NCBI RefSeq assembly: GCF_000802245.2 | Contig: NZ_CP021080.1 | Coordinates: 6,634,001-6,698,000, forward strand | Origin: Streptomyces pluripotens | Lineage (GTDB): Bacteria > Actinomycetota > Actinomycetes > Streptomycetales > Streptomycetaceae | Direction: 5' to 3' | DNA: 64,000 nt | Program-made: the position numbers and the translations under genes | Shown: positions 1-39,087 of the stretch, one piece after another | How the letters are laid out: each line of letters opens with the position of its first letter | Position numbering within the stretch: the stretch's first letter is position 1 | Notes under the pieces: model-generated | Database searches by the model: none | What the model saw: the letters and a program-made list of their open reading frames with translations, nothing else | Told to the model about the DNA's origin: nothing

Positions 1-5751
<5,751 letters not shown>

Positions 5752-5764
5752 GGAGGGGACGGAC

Positions 5765-8700
5765 GTGTCCGAGGAAGAGAAGCTCAGGGGATACTTGAAG
5801 CGGGTCATGGTCGACCTGCGCAAGGCCAACCGCCGACTGCAGGAGGTCGAGCAGGCCCGCACCGAGCCCATCGCCATCGTCGGCATGGCCTGTCGCTACC
5901 CGGGCGGGGTACGTTCCCCGGAGGACCTGTGGCAGGTGTTGGCCGAGGGCCGGGACGTCACCGGTGAGCTGCCCACCGACCGCGGCTGGGACGTCGAGGG
6001 CATCTACGATCCGGACCCGGAGCGCTCCGGCCACTCCTACGTGCGACGTGGCGGCTTCCTGGAGGACCCGGGCGAGTTCGACGCGGGCTTCTTCGGGATC
6101 TCGCCGCGTGAGGCGCTGGCGATGGACCCGCAGCAGCGGCTGCTGTTGGAAACTTCCTGGGAAGCGCTGGAACGGGCCGGTATCGACCCCACCGGGCTGC
6201 GCGGCAGCCGCACCGGTGTGTTCGTCGGCCAGAACTACCAGGAGTACGGCACCAGACTGGCGCACGCCCCGGCGAGCGTCGAGGGGCACCTGGTCACCGG
6301 CGTGGTGTCCAGCGTGCTGTCCGGCCGTATCTCCTACACCCTCGGCGTCGAAGGGCCGGCGGTGAGCGTGGACACCGCCTGTTCCACCTCGCTCGTCACA
6401 CTGCACCTGGCCGTGCAGTCGCTGCGCAACGGGGAGTCCTCGCTGGCCCTGTCGGGCGGCGTGACCGTCCTGGCCGGCCCCGGGCCGCTGATCGAGTTCA
6501 GCCGCCAGCGGGTGCTGGCCGCCGACGGCCGGTGCAAGGCGTTCTCCGCCGACGCCGACGGCATGGGTATGTCCGAGGGCGTCGGTGTGCTGGTGCTGGA
6601 GCGGTTGTCCGACGCACAGCGCAACAACCATCCGGTGCTCGCCGTCATCCGCGGCTCCGCGGTCAACCAGGACGGCGCGTCCAACGGTCTGACCGCCCCC
6701 AACGGGCCTTCCCAACAGCGGGTCATCCGCGCCGCGTTGGCCAGCGCCGGGATCTCGGGCGCGGACGTCGACCTGATCGAGGCGCATGGCACCGGGACCT
6801 CGCTGGGCGACCCGATCGAGGCGCAGGCGCTGTTGGCTGCTTACGGTGCCGACCGCGACCGCCCGCTGCAACTGGGCACGGTGAAGTCCAACATCGGGCA
6901 CACCCTCGCCGCGGCCGGAGTCGCCGGTGTGATCAAGTCCGTGCTGGCACTGCGTCACGAGACCGTGCCCAGGACGCTGCACGCCGACACCCCGTCCCCG
7001 CACATCGACTGGTCCTCCGGGACCCTGTCGCTGGCCACGGAGGCGGTGCCCTGGCCGCGCGGCGAGCGGCCCCGCCGCGCCGCGGTGTCCTCGTTCGGCA
7101 TCAGCGGTACCAATGCGCATGTGATTGTGGAAGAGGCTCCTGTGTCTTTGGTGGTGGGGGAGGGGGCGGGGTTGGGTGTGGTGCCGGTGCCGGTGCCGGT
7201 GCCGGTTCCGGTGGTGGTGTCGGGGCGTGGTGTGGGGGGTTTGGCTGGGCAGGCGGCTCGGTTGGGGGAGTTTGTTGGGGCTGATGGTGGGTTGTCGGTG
7301 TGGGGGGTGGCGCGTGCGGCGGCGTTGTCTCGTGCTGCTTTGGAGTGGCGTGGTGTGGTGGTGGCTGGTGATCGGGGTGAGTTGTTGGCTGGGTTGGAGG
7401 CGTTGGCGGAGGGTCGGTCGGGTGTGGTGAGTGGTGTGGTGGGTGGGGGTGGGTTGACGGGGTTTTTGTTTTCTGGTCAGGGGTCTCAGTGGTCGGGTAT
7501 GGGTGGGGAGTTGGCGGGGTGTTATCCGGTGTTTGCGGAGGTGTTTGCGGATGTTTGTGGGCGGTTGGAGGGGGTGTTGGGTTGTGAGGTGCGTGGGGTG
7601 GTTGCTGGTGGGGGTGAGCGGTTGGATGAGACGTTGTTTGCTCAGTGTGGGTTGTTTGCGTTTGAGGTTGCGTTGTTTCGGTTGTTGGAGTCTTTTGGTG
7701 TGGGTGTGGATTTTGTGGTGGGGCATTCGGTGGGTGAGGTGGCTGCGGCGCATGTGGCGGGGGTGTTGTCGTTGGATGATGCGGTGGTGTTGGTGTGTGC
7801 TCGTGCGGGGTTGATGCAGGAGTTGGCGCCGGGTGGGGCGATGCTTGCGGTGGGTGCTGGTGAGGCTGAGGTTGCTGGGTTGTTGGGTGTGGTGGGGGGT
7901 GGGGTTTCGGTTGCGGCGGTTAATGGGGTGCGGTCTGTGGTGGTGTCTGGTGATGGTGCTGCTATTGATGTGTTTGCTGGGTTGGTGGGTGAGCGGGGGT
8001 GGCGTTGTACGCGGTTGCGGGTGAGTCATGGTTTTCATTCGTCGTTGGTGGAGCCGGTGTTGGAGCGGTTTCGTGAGGCTATTTCTGGTGTGGTTTTTTC
8101 TGTTCCGCGTTTGGGGTTTGTTTCTACGGTGGAGGTGGGTGCGGAGCCGACGTCGGTGGATTATTGGGTGCGTAATGTTCGGGAGACGGTTCGTTTTGCT
8201 GATGCTGTGGGGTGTTTGTCTGCGCAGGGTGTGACGAGGTTTGTGGAGGTTGGGCCGGATGCTGTGTTGTCGGCTGCGGGGCCGGAGTGTTTGTCCGAGG
8301 GTGTGGACGCGGTGTTCGTTCCGTTGGTGCGTCGTGGTCGGTCCGAGGTGCGTGCTCTGGCTGAGGGGTTGGGGCGGTTTCATGTGCATGGCGGTACGGT
8401 TGATTGGGCCCGGTATCTACCGGCTGCCGAGCCGGTCGACCTGCCCACCTACGCCTTCCAACACCGCCGCTACTGGCTGGAATCCACCGAACCGGGTGAC
8501 CCGGCCGCGCTCGGTGCCCTGCCCTCAGGGCACCCACTGCTCGGCGCGCTGGTCGCCCTCCCCGGCGCGATCGACACCGTGCTGATCGGGCGGCTGAGCC
8601 TGCGCAGCCATCCCTGGCTGGCAGACCACCAGGTCGCCGGCACCGTGCTGTTGCCCGGTACCGCGTTCGTCGAACTCGCCCGGCACGCCGCCGATCTGCT

Positions 8701-11700
8701 CGGCGACACCCGACTGGCCGAGCTGACCCTGGAGATCCCGCTGGTGCTGCCCGCCGAAGGCGGCCTGGCCCTGCGGGTCGGCATCGGAGAACCCGACGAC
8801 ACAGGATGCCGCAGCATCGAGGTGTACTCCCGGCCGGAGGACCCCGCACTGCCCTGGACCCGCCACGCCGCCGGCGTACTGGCCGAAGACACCGAAGAGA
8901 ATGAAGACGACACCGGTGGCCCGGACATGATGCAGTGGCCCCCGCCCGGTGCCGCAGCCGTCGCGCTGGATGAGTTCTACCCCCGGCTCGCCGAGTCCGG
9001 CCTCGGCTACGGCCCGGCCTTCCAGGGGCTGCGCGCGGCCTGGCGGCGCGGCGACGAGATCTTCGCCGAGATCGCCCTGCCCGACCCGCAGCGCGGCCAG
9101 GCCGAGGAGTTCGGCCTGCACCCGGCGCTGCTGGACGCGGCACTGCACGCCCTGGCCCTGCGCGGTGACGACGGCCTGAGATTGCCCTTCTCGTTCCGCG
9201 GGGTGCGCTGGTACACCGTGGGCGCGGCGATGCTCCGGGTCAGGCTCACCACCATCGAGGACGGCGCAGTGCGGGTGGACCTCGCCGACGACAGCGGCGC
9301 CCTGGTCGGCACCGTCGAGCGCCTGGTGCTACGCGAGCTCACCGGCGAACTGCGCCCGCCGGCGCGGCTGGACTCCTTGTACCGGCTGGAATGGACGCCC
9401 GCCCGCACCAGGCGGCACCGCGACACCGGCGCCGACGTGCTGTTCCGGGTCGAGGACACCCCAGTGGTCGAGCGCACCGCCGCTGTGTTGGAGCGGGTGC
9501 ACGGCTGGCTGACCGAGGAGGCCGAGCCGGAAGCCCGCCTGGTCCTGATCACCCGCGGTGCGGTCGCCACCACCGCCGAGGAGGTACCCGACCCGGCCGG
9601 CGCGGCCGTGTGGGGACTGATGCGCTCGGTACAGGCCGAACGGCCCGACCGGTTCGTACTGCTGGACACACCCGACCCCGGCGTCACGAACGAAGAGCTG
9701 GCCGCGGCGTTGGTCACCGGCGAAGGGCAGTTGGCGGTGCGTGCGGGGCGGGTGTTGGTGCCGCGGTTGGCGCGGGTGGCCGAGGTGCCTGGGGGCTCTC
9801 CTTGGTCGGTTGACGGCACGGTGTTGATCACGGGGGCGAGTGGGACTCTGGGGCGTTTGGTCGCGCGGCATCTGGTGGGTCGTCACGGGGTGCGTGGTCT
9901 GGTGTTGGTGTCCCGGCGCGGTGGTGATGCGCCGGGGATGGCCGAGTTGGTGGCTGAACTACGGGGGTGGGGTGCCGAGGTTGCGGTGGTGGCGTGTGAT
10001 GTGGCCGAGCGGGACGCGGTGGCTGCGTTGCTGGCCGAGCACCCGGTCACCGCGGTGGTGCACGCCGCCGGGGTCGTGGACGACGGCCTGGTCACCGGTC
10101 TCACCAAGGAGCGGTTGCGGGCGGTGCTGGCGCCGAAGGTGCTGGGCGCGCAGTGGCTTGACGAACTGACCCGCGACCGGAACCTCACCCAGTTCGTCCT
10201 GTTCTCCTCCGCCTCGGCAACCATCGGCAACGCCGGGCAGGCCGCCTACTCCGCCGCCAACGCCCACCTGGACGCGCTGGCCCGCCAACGCCGTGCTGCC
10301 GGACTGCCCGCACACGCGCTCGGCTGGGGCCTGTGGGAGCAGCGCAGTGGCATCACCGGCTCGCTGACCGAGGCCGACCTGGCCCGCATCGCCCGCAGCG
10401 GCATCGCCGCCCTGTCCACCGAGGAAGCCCTGGCGCTGCTGGACGCCGCAGTCGGGCTCGGTGAGGCGGCCGTGCTGCCGCTGCGGCTGGACACCGCCGC
10501 CCTGCACCGGCTGGACCCGCTGCCCGGGGTGTTCGCCGGTCTGGTCAGCGGCCGCAGGCGCACCCGGCAGCAGTCCGACTGGGCCGACCGGCTGCGCGCG
10601 CTGCCCGCGCCGGAGCGCCGCCGCGCCGCCCTGGACCTGGTGCGCACCCAGGCCGCTGGCGTACTGGACCTGGCCGGGACCGAACCGGTGGATGCCGAGC
10701 AGCCCTTCGCCGACCTCGGCTTCGACTCGCTGACCGCGTTGGAGCTGCGCAACCGGCTCAGCGCCGCCACCGGGCTGAAGCTGCCCACCACCCTGGTGTT
10801 CGATCACCCCACCCCCACCGCCCTGGCCGGATTCGTGCTCGCCGAGGTCGGTGATCTTCGGCCCGGACCGGAACCCACCGCCCCCGCGGCGGTGGTGACG
10901 ACGGACGAACCGATCGCCATCGTGGGCATGGCCTGCCGCTACCCCGGCGGGGTCAGCACGCCCGAGCAACTGTGGGACCTCGTCGCCGCCGGCCGGGACG
11001 GCATCTCCGCTTTCCCCGCCGACCGCGGCTGGGACCTCGATGCACTGCCGGTCGGGCTGGGCGGGTTCGTCGCCGACGCGGGCGACTTCGACCCCGGGTT
11101 CTTCGGGATCTCCCCGCGTGAGGCGCTGGCGATGGACCCGCAGCAACGGCTGCTGCTGGAGCTGTCCTGGGAAGCCTTCGAGCATGCCGGGATCGACCCG
11201 TTGGCCGTGCGCGGCAGCCGCACCGGGGTGTTCGCCGGGCTGATGTACCACGACTACGCGAGCAGGTTGGCGCAGGTACCCGAGGAACTGGCGGGCTACC
11301 TGGGCAACGGCAGCCTGGGCAGCATCGCTACCGGCCGGGTCGCTTACACCTTCGGTTTCGAGGGACCCGCGGTCACCGTGGACACGGCGTGTTCCTCCTC
11401 GCTGGTGGCTCTGCACCTGGCGGTGCAGTCGCTGCGCTCTGGTGAGTCCACCCTGGCGTTGGCCGGTGGTGTGACGATCATGTCCAGTCCCACCCCGTTC
11501 AGTGAGTTCGACCGGCAGGGCGGGTTGGCCGCCGACGGTCGGTGCAAGGCGTTCTCCGCCGATGCCGACGGCACCGGGTGGTCGGAAGGCATCGGGATGC
11601 TGGTGCTGGAGCGGCTGTCCGATGCGCAGCGCAACAACCATCCGGTGCTCGCCGTGGTGCGTGGTTCGGCGGTCAACCAGGACGGTGCGTCCAACGGTCT

Positions 11701-14700
11701 GACCGCCCCCAATGGCCCCTCACAGGAGCGGGTCATCCGTGCCGCGCTGGCCAGCGCCGGTCTGTCCGCTTCGGATGTCGATGCGGTGGAGGCGCATGGC
11801 ACCGGGACCTCGCTGGGCGACCCGATCGAGGCGCAGGCGCTGTTGGCTGCTTACGGTGCTGATCGTGATCGCCCGTTGTGGCTGGGGTCGGTGAAGTCGA
11901 ACATTGGGCACACCCAGGCTGCTGCGGGTGTCGCGGGTGTGATCAAGGTGGTGCAGGCGATGCGGCACGGGGTGTTGCCGCGCACCCTGCACGTCGGTGA
12001 ACCGACCCGGCATGTGGACTGGTCGGCTGGTTCGGTGCGGCTGTTGACGGAGGCGGTTGAGTGGCCGGATGGCGGGGTTCGTCGTGCGGCTGTGTCGGCG
12101 TTCGGGGTTAGCGGTACCAATGCGCATGTGATTGTGGAAGAGGCTCCTGTGTCTTTGGTGGTGGGGGAGGGGGCGGGGTTGGGTGTGGTGCCGGTGCCGG
12201 TGCCGGTGCCGGTGCCGGTGCCGGTTCCGGTGGTGGTGTCGGGGCGTGGTGTGGGGGGTTTGGCTGGGCAGGCGGCTCGGTTGGGGGAGTTTGTTGGGGC
12301 TGATGGTGGGTTGTCGGTGTGGGGGGTGGCGCGTGCGGCGGCGTTGTCTCGTGCTGCTTTGGAGTGGCGTGGTGTGGTGGTGGCTGGTGATCGGGGTGAG
12401 TTGTTGGCTGGGTTGGAGGCGTTGGCGGAGGGTCGGTCGGGTGTGGTGAGTGGTGTGGTGGGTGGGGGTGGGTTGACGGGGTTTTTGTTTTCTGGTCAGG
12501 GGTCTCAGTGGTCGGGTATGGGTGGGGAGTTGGCGGGGTGTTATCCGGTGTTTGCGGAGGTGTTTGCGGATGTTTGTGGGCGGTTGGAGGGGGTGTTGGG
12601 TTGTGAGGTGCGTGGGGTGGTTGCTGGTGGGGGTGAGCGGTTGGATGAGACGTTGTTTGCTCAGTGTGGGTTGTTTGCGTTTGAGGTTGCGTTGTTTCGG
12701 TTGTTGGAGTCTTTTGGTGTGGGTGTGGATTTTGTGGTGGGGCATTCGGTGGGTGAGGTGGCTGCGGCGCATGTGGCGGGGGTGTTGTCGTTGGATGATG
12801 CGGTGGTGTTGGTGTGTGCTCGTGCGGGGTTGATGCAGGAGTTGGCGCCGGGTGGGGCGATGCTTGCGGTGGGTGCTGGTGAGGCTGAGGTTGCTGGGTT
12901 GTTGGGTGTGGTGGGGGGTGGGGTTTCGGTTGCGGCGGTTAATGGGGTGCGGTCTGTGGTGGTGTCTGGTGATGGTGCTGCTATTGATGTGTTTGCTGGG
13001 TTGGTGGGTGAGCGGGGGTGGCGTTGTACGCGGTTGCGGGTGAGTCATGGTTTTCATTCGTCGTTGGTGGAGCCGGTGTTGGAGCGGTTTGGTGAGGCTA
13101 TTTCTGGTGTGGTTTTTTCTGTTCCGCGTTTGGGGTTTGTTTCTACGGTGGAGGTGGGTGCGGAGCCGACGTCGGTGGATTATTGGGTGCGTAATGTTCG
13201 GGAGACGGTTCGTTTTGCTGATGCTGTGGGGTGTTTGTCTGCGCAGGGTGTGACGAGGTTTGTGGAGGTTGGGCCGGATGCTGTGTTGTCGGCTGCGGGG
13301 CCGGAGTGTTTGTCCGAGGGTGTGGACGCGGTGTTCGTTCCGTTGGTGCGTCGTGGTCGGTCCGAGGTGCGTGCTCTGGCTGAGGGGTTGGGGCGGTTTC
13401 ATGTGCATGGCGGTACGGTTGATTGGGCCCGGTATCTACCGGCTGCCGAGCCGGTCGACCTGCCCACCTACGCCTTCCAACACCGCCGCTACTGGCTGGA
13501 ATCCACCGAACCCGCGTCCAGCAGCGGGCACCCGCTGCTGGACGCGGCCGTGGAGTTCGCCGAGGAAGACGGCTTCTTGCTGTCCGGTCGGCTGGCCACC
13601 CAGGCGCAGACCTGGCTGGGAGACCACACCGTGCTCGGCGCGACCGTCGTGCCCGGCAGCGTCTTCGCCGAACTGGCCTTGCACGCCGCCGAGGAGGCGG
13701 GCACCGGCGAGGTCGTCGAACTGACCCTGCAAGCGCCGCTGATATTGCCCGAGCACGCTGCGGTCGAGCTCCAGCTGAGGGTCGGCGCGCCCGGTGCGGC
13801 GGGGGACCGGCCGCTGACCGTGCACGCCCGCCCGGCCGGGGCCGGCACCCCGTGGACCTGCTACGCACGTGCCGTGCTCGGCCCGGTGGTGGCCGCGCCG
13901 CAGGCCGAGTCGGTCACCTGGCCACCCCGGGACGCCACCGCACTGGACATCGGTTCGGCCTACTCCGACTTCGCCGCCACCGGGCTGGAGTACGGTCCGG
14001 CGTTCCGGGGACTGCGCGCGGCCTGGCGGCGCGGCGACGAGATCTTCGCCGAGGTCGTTCTGCCCGAGCTCAGCGACACCGGTCGCTACGGCCTGCACCC
14101 GGCGCTGCTGGACGCGGCGCTGCACGCCATGCGTTACCTGCACGAGGACCAGGCCCGCCGCACCCGGTTGCCGTTCGCCTGGAACGGGATCGCGCTGCGC
14201 CGCACTGGGGTGTCCGCACTGCGGGTACGGATCTCCCCGGTCTCCGACGAAGCGGCCCGGATCGAACTGGCGGACCCGACGGGCGCCCCGGTCGGGGTGG
14301 TGGAATCCCTTTCCGTGCGCCCCGTCTCGGCCGGACAACTCGGTCACCAGGAGTCGCTGTACACCGAGAACCTGGTGCCCGTGACGTTGCCGACCGGCCC
14401 GGAACCGAGCGTACTGACCTGCTGTGACCCGGCCGAACTACCCGACCGGGAGCTGCCCGAGGTGGTGGTGCTGCCGGTCAGGACCGAGGACGACAGCGCC
14501 CCGGTCGCCGCGGTCGGCCGGGCGTTGGACGCGGTGCGCACCTGGCTGGCCCAGGACCGCTTCGCCGGCACCCGCCTGGCGCTGCGCACCCGGAACGCGC
14601 GTACCGACCCGGACGCCGCAGCAGTCTGGGGCTTGCTGCGTTCGGTGCAGCAGGAGCACCCGGACCGCTTCCTACTGGCGGACATCGATGGCGGGGGCAG

Positions 14701-16114
14701 CCCCGAGATCCCCGCCGCGGCCTGGAACGTGCCGGGAGGTCAGCTGGTGCTGCGTGACAGCACGGTGCTCGTGCCGCGACTGTCCCACGTCCCGCTGACC
14801 AGGATCACCGACCGGGACGGCACCGCCTGGGACCCGGGCGGCCCGGTGTTGATCACCGGCGGGCTGGGCGCCCTCGGCGCGTCCCTCGCCCGGCACCTGG
14901 CCGCCGACTGCGGGGTGCGCCAACTGGTGCTCACCGGTCGGCGTGGCCCGGACACCCCAGGCGCGGTCGAGTTGGCCGCCGAGCTCGCCGAACTCGGTGC
15001 CACCGCAAGGATCGTGGCGTGTGATGTGGCCGAGCGGGACGCGGTGGCTGCGTTGCTGGCCGAGCACCCGGTCACCGCGGTGGTGCACGCCGCCGGGGTC
15101 GTGGACGACGGCCTGGTCACCGGTCTCACCGAGGAGCGGTTGCGGGCGGTGCTGGCGCCGAAGGTGCTGGGCGCACGATGGTTGGACGAGCTGACCCGTG
15201 ACCGCGAACTGACCGACTTCGTGCTGTTCTCCTCTGCCGCCGGGGTGCTCGGCGCGGCCGGGCAGGGCGCCTACTCGGCGGCCAACGCCGCACTGGACGC
15301 GCTGGCCCGCGGCCGGCGAGCCGCCGGGCTCCCGGCCGTCTCGCTGGCCTGGGGCCTGTGGGAGCAGCGCAGCGGCATCACCGGCTCGCTGGGCGAAGCC
15401 GACCTGGCTCGCATCGGCCGCGCCGGGGTGCGGCCGATGGCCACCGCTGAGGCACTTGAGCTGTTCGACCTGGCTCGTTCTGTCGACGAACCGGTGCTCG
15501 TACCGATGCGGCTGGACCGGGCGGCCGTTCCGGCCGGTGGGCCGGTCCCGGCAGTGCTGCGCGGCCTGGCCCGGGAAGTCCCCGTCCCAGCCGCCGCCAG
15601 CGCGGAGTCCGGTGCCGCGCTGGCCGCGTTGTCCGGACCGGAACGGGAAAAGGCGCTGCTTGCGCTGGTACGCGCCGAAGCGGCCGGGGTACTGGCCTAT
15701 GATTCGCCGGCCGCGATGGCAGAACACCGCACCTTCGCCGAACTCGGCGTCGACTCGCTGGCCGCGGTGGAACTGCGCAACCGGCTGTCCGCGGCCACCG
15801 GAATCCGGCTGCCTGCCGCGGTGGTGTTCGAGTACGCCACCCCCGTCGCGCTCGCCGCGCACCTGCACGAGTCCATGCCCTCCACGGACGACACGCAGCC
15901 CGCCTCGGAACTGGCCGAGCTCGACCGGCTCGAAGCGGTACTAGCCGGCACCGAACCCGGTGCCGTGGACCGGACGAAGCTGCGCATGCGGCTCACCGCG
16001 CTATTGGCCAAATACGGCGGCGAGGAGCAGAGCGGCTCCGCGCCGGAGCAGGACCTGTCGTCGGCCTCCGACGACGAACTGTTCGACCTCGTCGACGATC
16101 TCGGCGCCAGCTAG
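5765..16114 (+). CDS. Modular type I PKS, two modules: KS-AT-DH-KR-ACP twice
   Basis: 3449 residues. The GTG start is chosen because it follows a GGAGGGG ribosome site and opens an N-terminal docking coil ([19 protein letters not shown]). Module 1: KS from about 33 (Cys206, in a CSTS context), AT Ser655 (GHSVGE) with HGFH 755-758 (malonyl-type), DH His955 and Asp1124, KR Tyr1495 (VDD variant of the B-type motif), ACP Ser1655. Module 2: KS Cys1876, AT Ser2328 with HGFH 2428-2431 (malonyl-type), DH His2621 and Asp2783, KR Tyr3170, ACP Ser3331, then a C-terminal docking region from about 3370. All reductive catalytic residues are present, so each module should leave a double bond and the pair a conjugated diene. 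The two ATs are almost identical to each other and to the first AT of the next gene. The KS of module 2 lacks about 11 residues of a usual N-terminal loop. Confidence 0.96.
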   Translation: MSEEEKLRGYLKRVMVDLRKANRRLQEVEQARTEPIAIVGMACRYPGGVRSPEDLWQVLAEGRDVTGELPTDRGWDVEGIYDPDPERSGHSYVRRGGFLEDPGEFDAGFFGISPREALAMDPQQRLLLETSWEALERAGIDPTGLRGSRTGVFVGQNYQEYGTRLAHAPASVEGHLVTGVVSSVLSGRISYTLGVEGPAVSVDTACSTSLVTLHLAVQSLRNGESSLALSGGVTVLAGPGPLIEFSRQRVLAADGRCKAFSADADGMGMSEGVGVLVLERLSDAQRNNHPVLAVIRGSAVNQDGASNGLTAPNGPSQQRVIRAALASAGISGADVDLIEAHGTGTSLGDPIEAQALLAAYGADRDRPLQLGTVKSNIGHTLAAAGVAGVIKSVLALRHETVPRTLHADTPSPHIDWSSGTLSLATEAVPWPRGERPRRAAVSSFGISGTNAHVIVEEAPVSLVVGEGAGLGVVPVPVPVPVPVVVSGRGVGGLAGQAARLGEFVGADGGLSVWGVARAAALSRAALEWRGVVVAGDRGELLAGLEALAEGRSGVVSGVVGGGGLTGFLFSGQGSQWSGMGGELAGCYPVFAEVFADVCGRLEGVLGCEVRGVVAGGGERLDETLFAQCGLFAFEVALFRLLESFGVGVDFVVGHSVGEVAAAHVAGVLSLDDAVVLVCARAGLMQELAPGGAMLAVGAGEAEVAGLLGVVGGGVSVAAVNGVRSVVVSGDGAAIDVFAGLVGERGWRCTRLRVSHGFHSSLVEPVLERFREAISGVVFSVPRLGFVSTVEVGAEPTSVDYWVRNVRETVRFADAVGCLSAQGVTRFVEVGPDAVLSAAGPECLSEGVDAVFVPLVRRGRSEVRALAEGLGRFHVHGGTVDWARYLPAAEPVDLPTYAFQHRRYWLESTEPGDPAALGALPSGHPLLGALVALPGAIDTVLIGRLSLRSHPWLADHQVAGTVLLPGTAFVELARHAADLLGDTRLAELTLEIPLVLPAEGGLALRVGIGEPDDTGCRSIEVYSRPEDPALPWTRHAAGVLAEDTEENEDDTGGPDMMQWPPPGAAAVALDEFYPRLAESGLGYGPAFQGLRAAWRRGDEIFAEIALPDPQRGQAEEFGLHPALLDAALHALALRGDDGLRLPFSFRGVRWYTVGAAMLRVRLTTIEDGAVRVDLADDSGALVGTVERLVLRELTGELRPPARLDSLYRLEWTPARTRRHRDTGADVLFRVEDTPVVERTAAVLERVHGWLTEEAEPEARLVLITRGAVATTAEEVPDPAGAAVWGLMRSVQAERPDRFVLLDTPDPGVTNEELAAALVTGEGQLAVRAGRVLVPRLARVAEVPGGSPWSVDGTVLITGASGTLGRLVARHLVGRHGVRGLVLVSRRGGDAPGMAELVAELRGWGAEVAVVACDVAERDAVAALLAEHPVTAVVHAAGVVDDGLVTGLTKERLRAVLAPKVLGAQWLDELTRDRNLTQFVLFSSASATIGNAGQAAYSAANAHLDALARQRRAAGLPAHALGWGLWEQRSGITGSLTEADLARIARSGIAALSTEEALALLDAAVGLGEAAVLPLRLDTAALHRLDPLPGVFAGLVSGRRRTRQQSDWADRLRALPAPERRRAALDLVRTQAAGVLDLAGTEPVDAEQPFADLGFDSLTALELRNRLSAATGLKLPTTLVFDHPTPTALAGFVLAEVGDLRPGPEPTAPAAVVTTDEPIAIVGMACRYPGGVSTPEQLWDLVAAGRDGISAFPADRGWDLDALPVGLGGFVADAGDFDPGFFGISPREALAMDPQQRLLLELSWEAFEHAGIDPLAVRGSRTGVFAGLMYHDYASRLAQVPEELAGYLGNGSLGSIATGRVAYTFGFEGPAVTVDTACSSSLVALHLAVQSLRSGESTLALAGGVTIMSSPTPFSEFDRQGGLAADGRCKAFSADADGTGWSEGIGMLVLERLSDAQRNNHPVLAVVRGSAVNQDGASNGLTAPNGPSQERVIRAALASAGLSASDVDAVEAHGTGTSLGDPIEAQALLAAYGADRDRPLWLGSVKSNIGHTQAAAGVAGVIKVVQAMRHGVLPRTLHVGEPTRHVDWSAGSVRLLTEAVEWPDGGVRRAAVSAFGVSGTNAHVIVEEAPVSLVVGEGAGLGVVPVPVPVPVPVPVPVVVSGRGVGGLAGQAARLGEFVGADGGLSVWGVARAAALSRAALEWRGVVVAGDRGELLAGLEALAEGRSGVVSGVVGGGGLTGFLFSGQGSQWSGMGGELAGCYPVFAEVFADVCGRLEGVLGCEVRGVVAGGGERLDETLFAQCGLFAFEVALFRLLESFGVGVDFVVGHSVGEVAAAHVAGVLSLDDAVVLVCARAGLMQELAPGGAMLAVGAGEAEVAGLLGVVGGGVSVAAVNGVRSVVVSGDGAAIDVFAGLVGERGWRCTRLRVSHGFHSSLVEPVLERFGEAISGVVFSVPRLGFVSTVEVGAEPTSVDYWVRNVRETVRFADAVGCLSAQGVTRFVEVGPDAVLSAAGPECLSEGVDAVFVPLVRRGRSEVRALAEGLGRFHVHGGTVDWARYLPAAEPVDLPTYAFQHRRYWLESTEPASSSGHPLLDAAVEFAEEDGFLLSGRLATQAQTWLGDHTVLGATVVPGSVFAELALHAAEEAGTGEVVELTLQAPLILPEHAAVELQLRVGAPGAAGDRPLTVHARPAGAGTPWTCYARAVLGPVVAAPQAESVTWPPRDATALDIGSAYSDFAATGLEYGPAFRGLRAAWRRGDEIFAEVVLPELSDTGRYGLHPALLDAALHAMRYLHEDQARRTRLPFAWNGIALRRTGVSALRVRISPVSDEAARIELADPTGAPVGVVESLSVRPVSAGQLGHQESLYTENLVPVTLPTGPEPSVLTCCDPAELPDRELPEVVVLPVRTEDDSAPVAAVGRALDAVRTWLAQDRFAGTRLALRTRNARTDPDAAAVWGLLRSVQQEHPDRFLLADIDGGGSPEIPAAAWNVPGGQLVLRDSTVLVPRLSHVPLTRITDRDGTAWDPGGPVLITGGLGALGASLARHLAADCGVRQLVLTGRRGPDTPGAVELAAELAELGATARIVACDVAERDAVAALLAEHPVTAVVHAAGVVDDGLVTGLTEERLRAVLAPKVLGARWLDELTRDRELTDFVLFSSAAGVLGAAGQGAYSAANAALDALARGRRAAGLPAVSLAWGLWEQRSGITGSLGEADLARIGRAGVRPMATAEALELFDLARSVDEPVLVPMRLDRAAVPAGGPVPAVLRGLAREVPVPAAASAESGAALAALSGPEREKALLALVRAEAAGVLAYDSPAAMAEHRTFAELGVDSLAAVELRNRLSAATGIRLPAAVVFEYATPVALAAHLHESMPSTDDTQPASELAELDRLEAVLAGTEPGAVDRTKLRMRLTALLAKYGGEEQSGSAPEQDLSSASDDELFDLVDDLGAS
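7103..8479 (+). repeat. AT block copy 1 (malonyl-type acyltransferase, module B1)
   Basis: 1377 bases covering the KS-AT linker and the whole AT. By eye it matches copies 2 and 3 except for a 6-bp-unit length difference in the Pro-Val tract (five units here), one GTT/GTG difference from copy 3 at the end of that tract, and C instead of G at 8072 (Arg instead of Gly). Codons such as TTG, TTT, GAT, TGT and GTT are common here and rare in flanking PKS DNA, and the coding strand is very G-rich and C-poor. Confidence 0.95.
9833..10072 (+). repeat. KR cofactor-loop segment, second copy (module B1)
   Basis: Copy of bases 1-240. Codons are again G/T-rich compared with the following KR half. Its downstream part overlaps a second shared patch with module B2 (9989-10149 against 15014-15174). 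Confidence 0.93.
11321..12109 (+). repeat. KS segment shared with 16647-17435 (modules B2 and C1)
   Basis: Collinear with 16647-17435 at a constant offset of 5326 bases, and continuous with the AT block. Long stretches are identical, interrupted by two divergent islands, after the TIMS motif and after TAPNG. A further collinear patch at the same offset lies in the KS N-terminal part (about 11054-11160 and 16380-16486). This indicates duplication followed by local conversion or divergence. Confidence 0.85.
12110..13498 (+). repeat. AT block copy 2 (module B2)
   Basis: 1389 bases, identical by eye to copy 1 apart from seven instead of five Pro-Val units and G instead of C at the position matching 8072. 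The codon anomaly stops abruptly near the conserved YAFQHRRYW end of the AT, which suggests that the block was exchanged as a unit. Confidence 0.95.
15014..15174 (+). repeat. KR patch shared with 9989-10149
   Basis: 161 bases matching the KR of module B1 with a single visible difference (AAG/GAG codon). It spans the VDD motif and neighbouring helix in module B2. Confidence 0.88.
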
Positions 16115-16133
16115 GGGCAGGGAAGGATTCCGC

Positions 16134-32084
<15,951 letters not shown>

Positions 32085-32085
32085 T

Positions 32086-37565
<5,480 letters not shown>

Positions 37566-37569
<4 letters not shown>

Positions 37570-39056
37570 CGCAACGCACTACCGTTCTGGTCGTCGGTGC
37601 GGGCCCGTGCGGCCTGGCCATGGCCGCGCAGCTGAGCCGGCTCGGTGTCGAGGCCACGGTGGTCGACGCGGAGGACCACGCGCACACCGGCTCCCGGGCG
37701 ATCCTGCTGTGGCCCCCGGTGCGGGAAGTGCTCGCCGAACTCGGCCTCGCCGAGCGCGCCGCCCAGGACGGTGTCCAGCCCGTCGCACTCCACTACCACC
37801 TGGGCTCCGGCGGCAGCGTGCGGGTGCCGCTCGCCGAGGCCAACGCCCCGCTGGTGCTGCCCCAGGAGCGCACCGGGCGGCTGCTGGCTGAGGCGCTGGC
37901 CGACCGCGGCGTCGGCGTCCAGTGGGGCACCAGGGTGACCAAGGTCGTCCAGGACGAGCACACGGTGACCGTCACCGCAACCCGCACGGACGGCAGCACC
38001 ACCGAGATCGAGGCCGACTGGGTGGTGGGCGCGGACGGGCTGCGCAGCCAGGTGCGCTCCCAGTTGGGCATCGACTTCTGCGGGGCCCGGTTCCCGGCCA
38101 CCTTCCTGCTCGCCGAGGGCCGCATCGCCGGGGAGATCAGCGCCGACGAGGTCCATTACTTCCTCGCCGACACCGGCGTCGCGCTGATCGCCCCGTTGCC
38201 CGGCGGCGAATTCCGTATCTCCGGCGCCGTCCCGGCGGGCACCGAGGCCACGGCGGAGCACGCCCAGATGCTGTTGGACGAACGCGGACCCGGCGGGCTC
38301 CGTTTCACCGAGGTGCGCACCGTGACGCTGTTCTCCAGCGACGAGCGAGTGGCGGGTGCGCTCCGATCCGGGCGCTGCTTCCTCGTCGGCGACGCCGCGC
38401 ACGTGCACAGCCCGATCGGCGGCCAGGGCCTCAGCCTGGGTATCCCGGACACCCGCAACCTGGCCTGGAAACTCGCCGGCGTGGTGCACGGCCGGCTCCA
38501 CGACTCGGTCCTGGACAGCTACGACCCGGAGCGACGCGCTGCGATCGCACAGACCCTCCAGGCCACCGGCCGGATGGCCAGGCAGGCCGTGGCCGGTCCG
38601 GTGGCCCGCCACGCCCGGGACCTCGTCTGGCGGTTGCTGGGAGCCTCCGGTGGGCTGGCCCGCGGCTACGCGCCGATGCTGGCCGGCTGGCGCAGCCGCT
38701 ACCCGGACGTGCTGTTCGGCGGCCCCGCCGGCGACACCCACCGCTCCCGGCCGCGACCCGGAACCCGGGATCCCAGTTGGCTCCCCAAACCGTCCGACGG
38801 ACTGGCCGGCCGGTTCCAGCTGATCACCTACGGCGGTACCGCAAGCCAACTCGCCGCGGCAGCATCCGAGTTGGCCGACCAATGGCCAGACCTGGTAGCG
38901 CATTTCCCGCTGGACGGCCGGACACAGCGGTTCGTGCTGCTCCGCCCGGACGGCTACGTGGCCGCTTCCGGTGACACCGACCGGTTCACCGGTGTGGCCG
39001 CGAAGTTCGCCGCGCTGGTCCCCACCACGCCATCTCCCACGGCAACCGCCCGGTGA
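37566..39056 (+). CDS. FAD-dependent aromatic-hydroxylase-type monooxygenase (PKS tailoring)
   Basis: 496 residues. The ATG overlaps the PKS stop codon by four bases (ATGA), with GGAG upstream, so translation is probably coupled to the thioesterase module. Seen: an N-terminal FAD-binding loop ([12 protein letters not shown]), the DG motif ([12 protein letters not shown]) and the GD motif ([17 protein letters not shown]). This order defines the p-hydroxybenzoate-hydroxylase/PheA-MhpA-like class. The stretch after the GD motif is GLSLGIPD rather than the common GLNLGLxD. Members of this class hydroxylate or epoxidise electron-rich rings and alkenes using NAD(P)H and O2. Directly behind the last PKS, it most likely oxidises the released polyketide, perhaps a ring formed from the diketo end; the exact substrate cannot be read from sequence. 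Confidence 0.9.
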
Positions 39057-39087
39057 TGGCCGAGCACCAACCACGAGAGGACACGAC

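Noticed and set aside
16089..16133. PKS C starting upstream, overlapping PKS B
   Set aside because: The extension reads the end of the previous gene in another frame; GGAAGGA before GTG 16134 and the docking-coil sequence fix the start.
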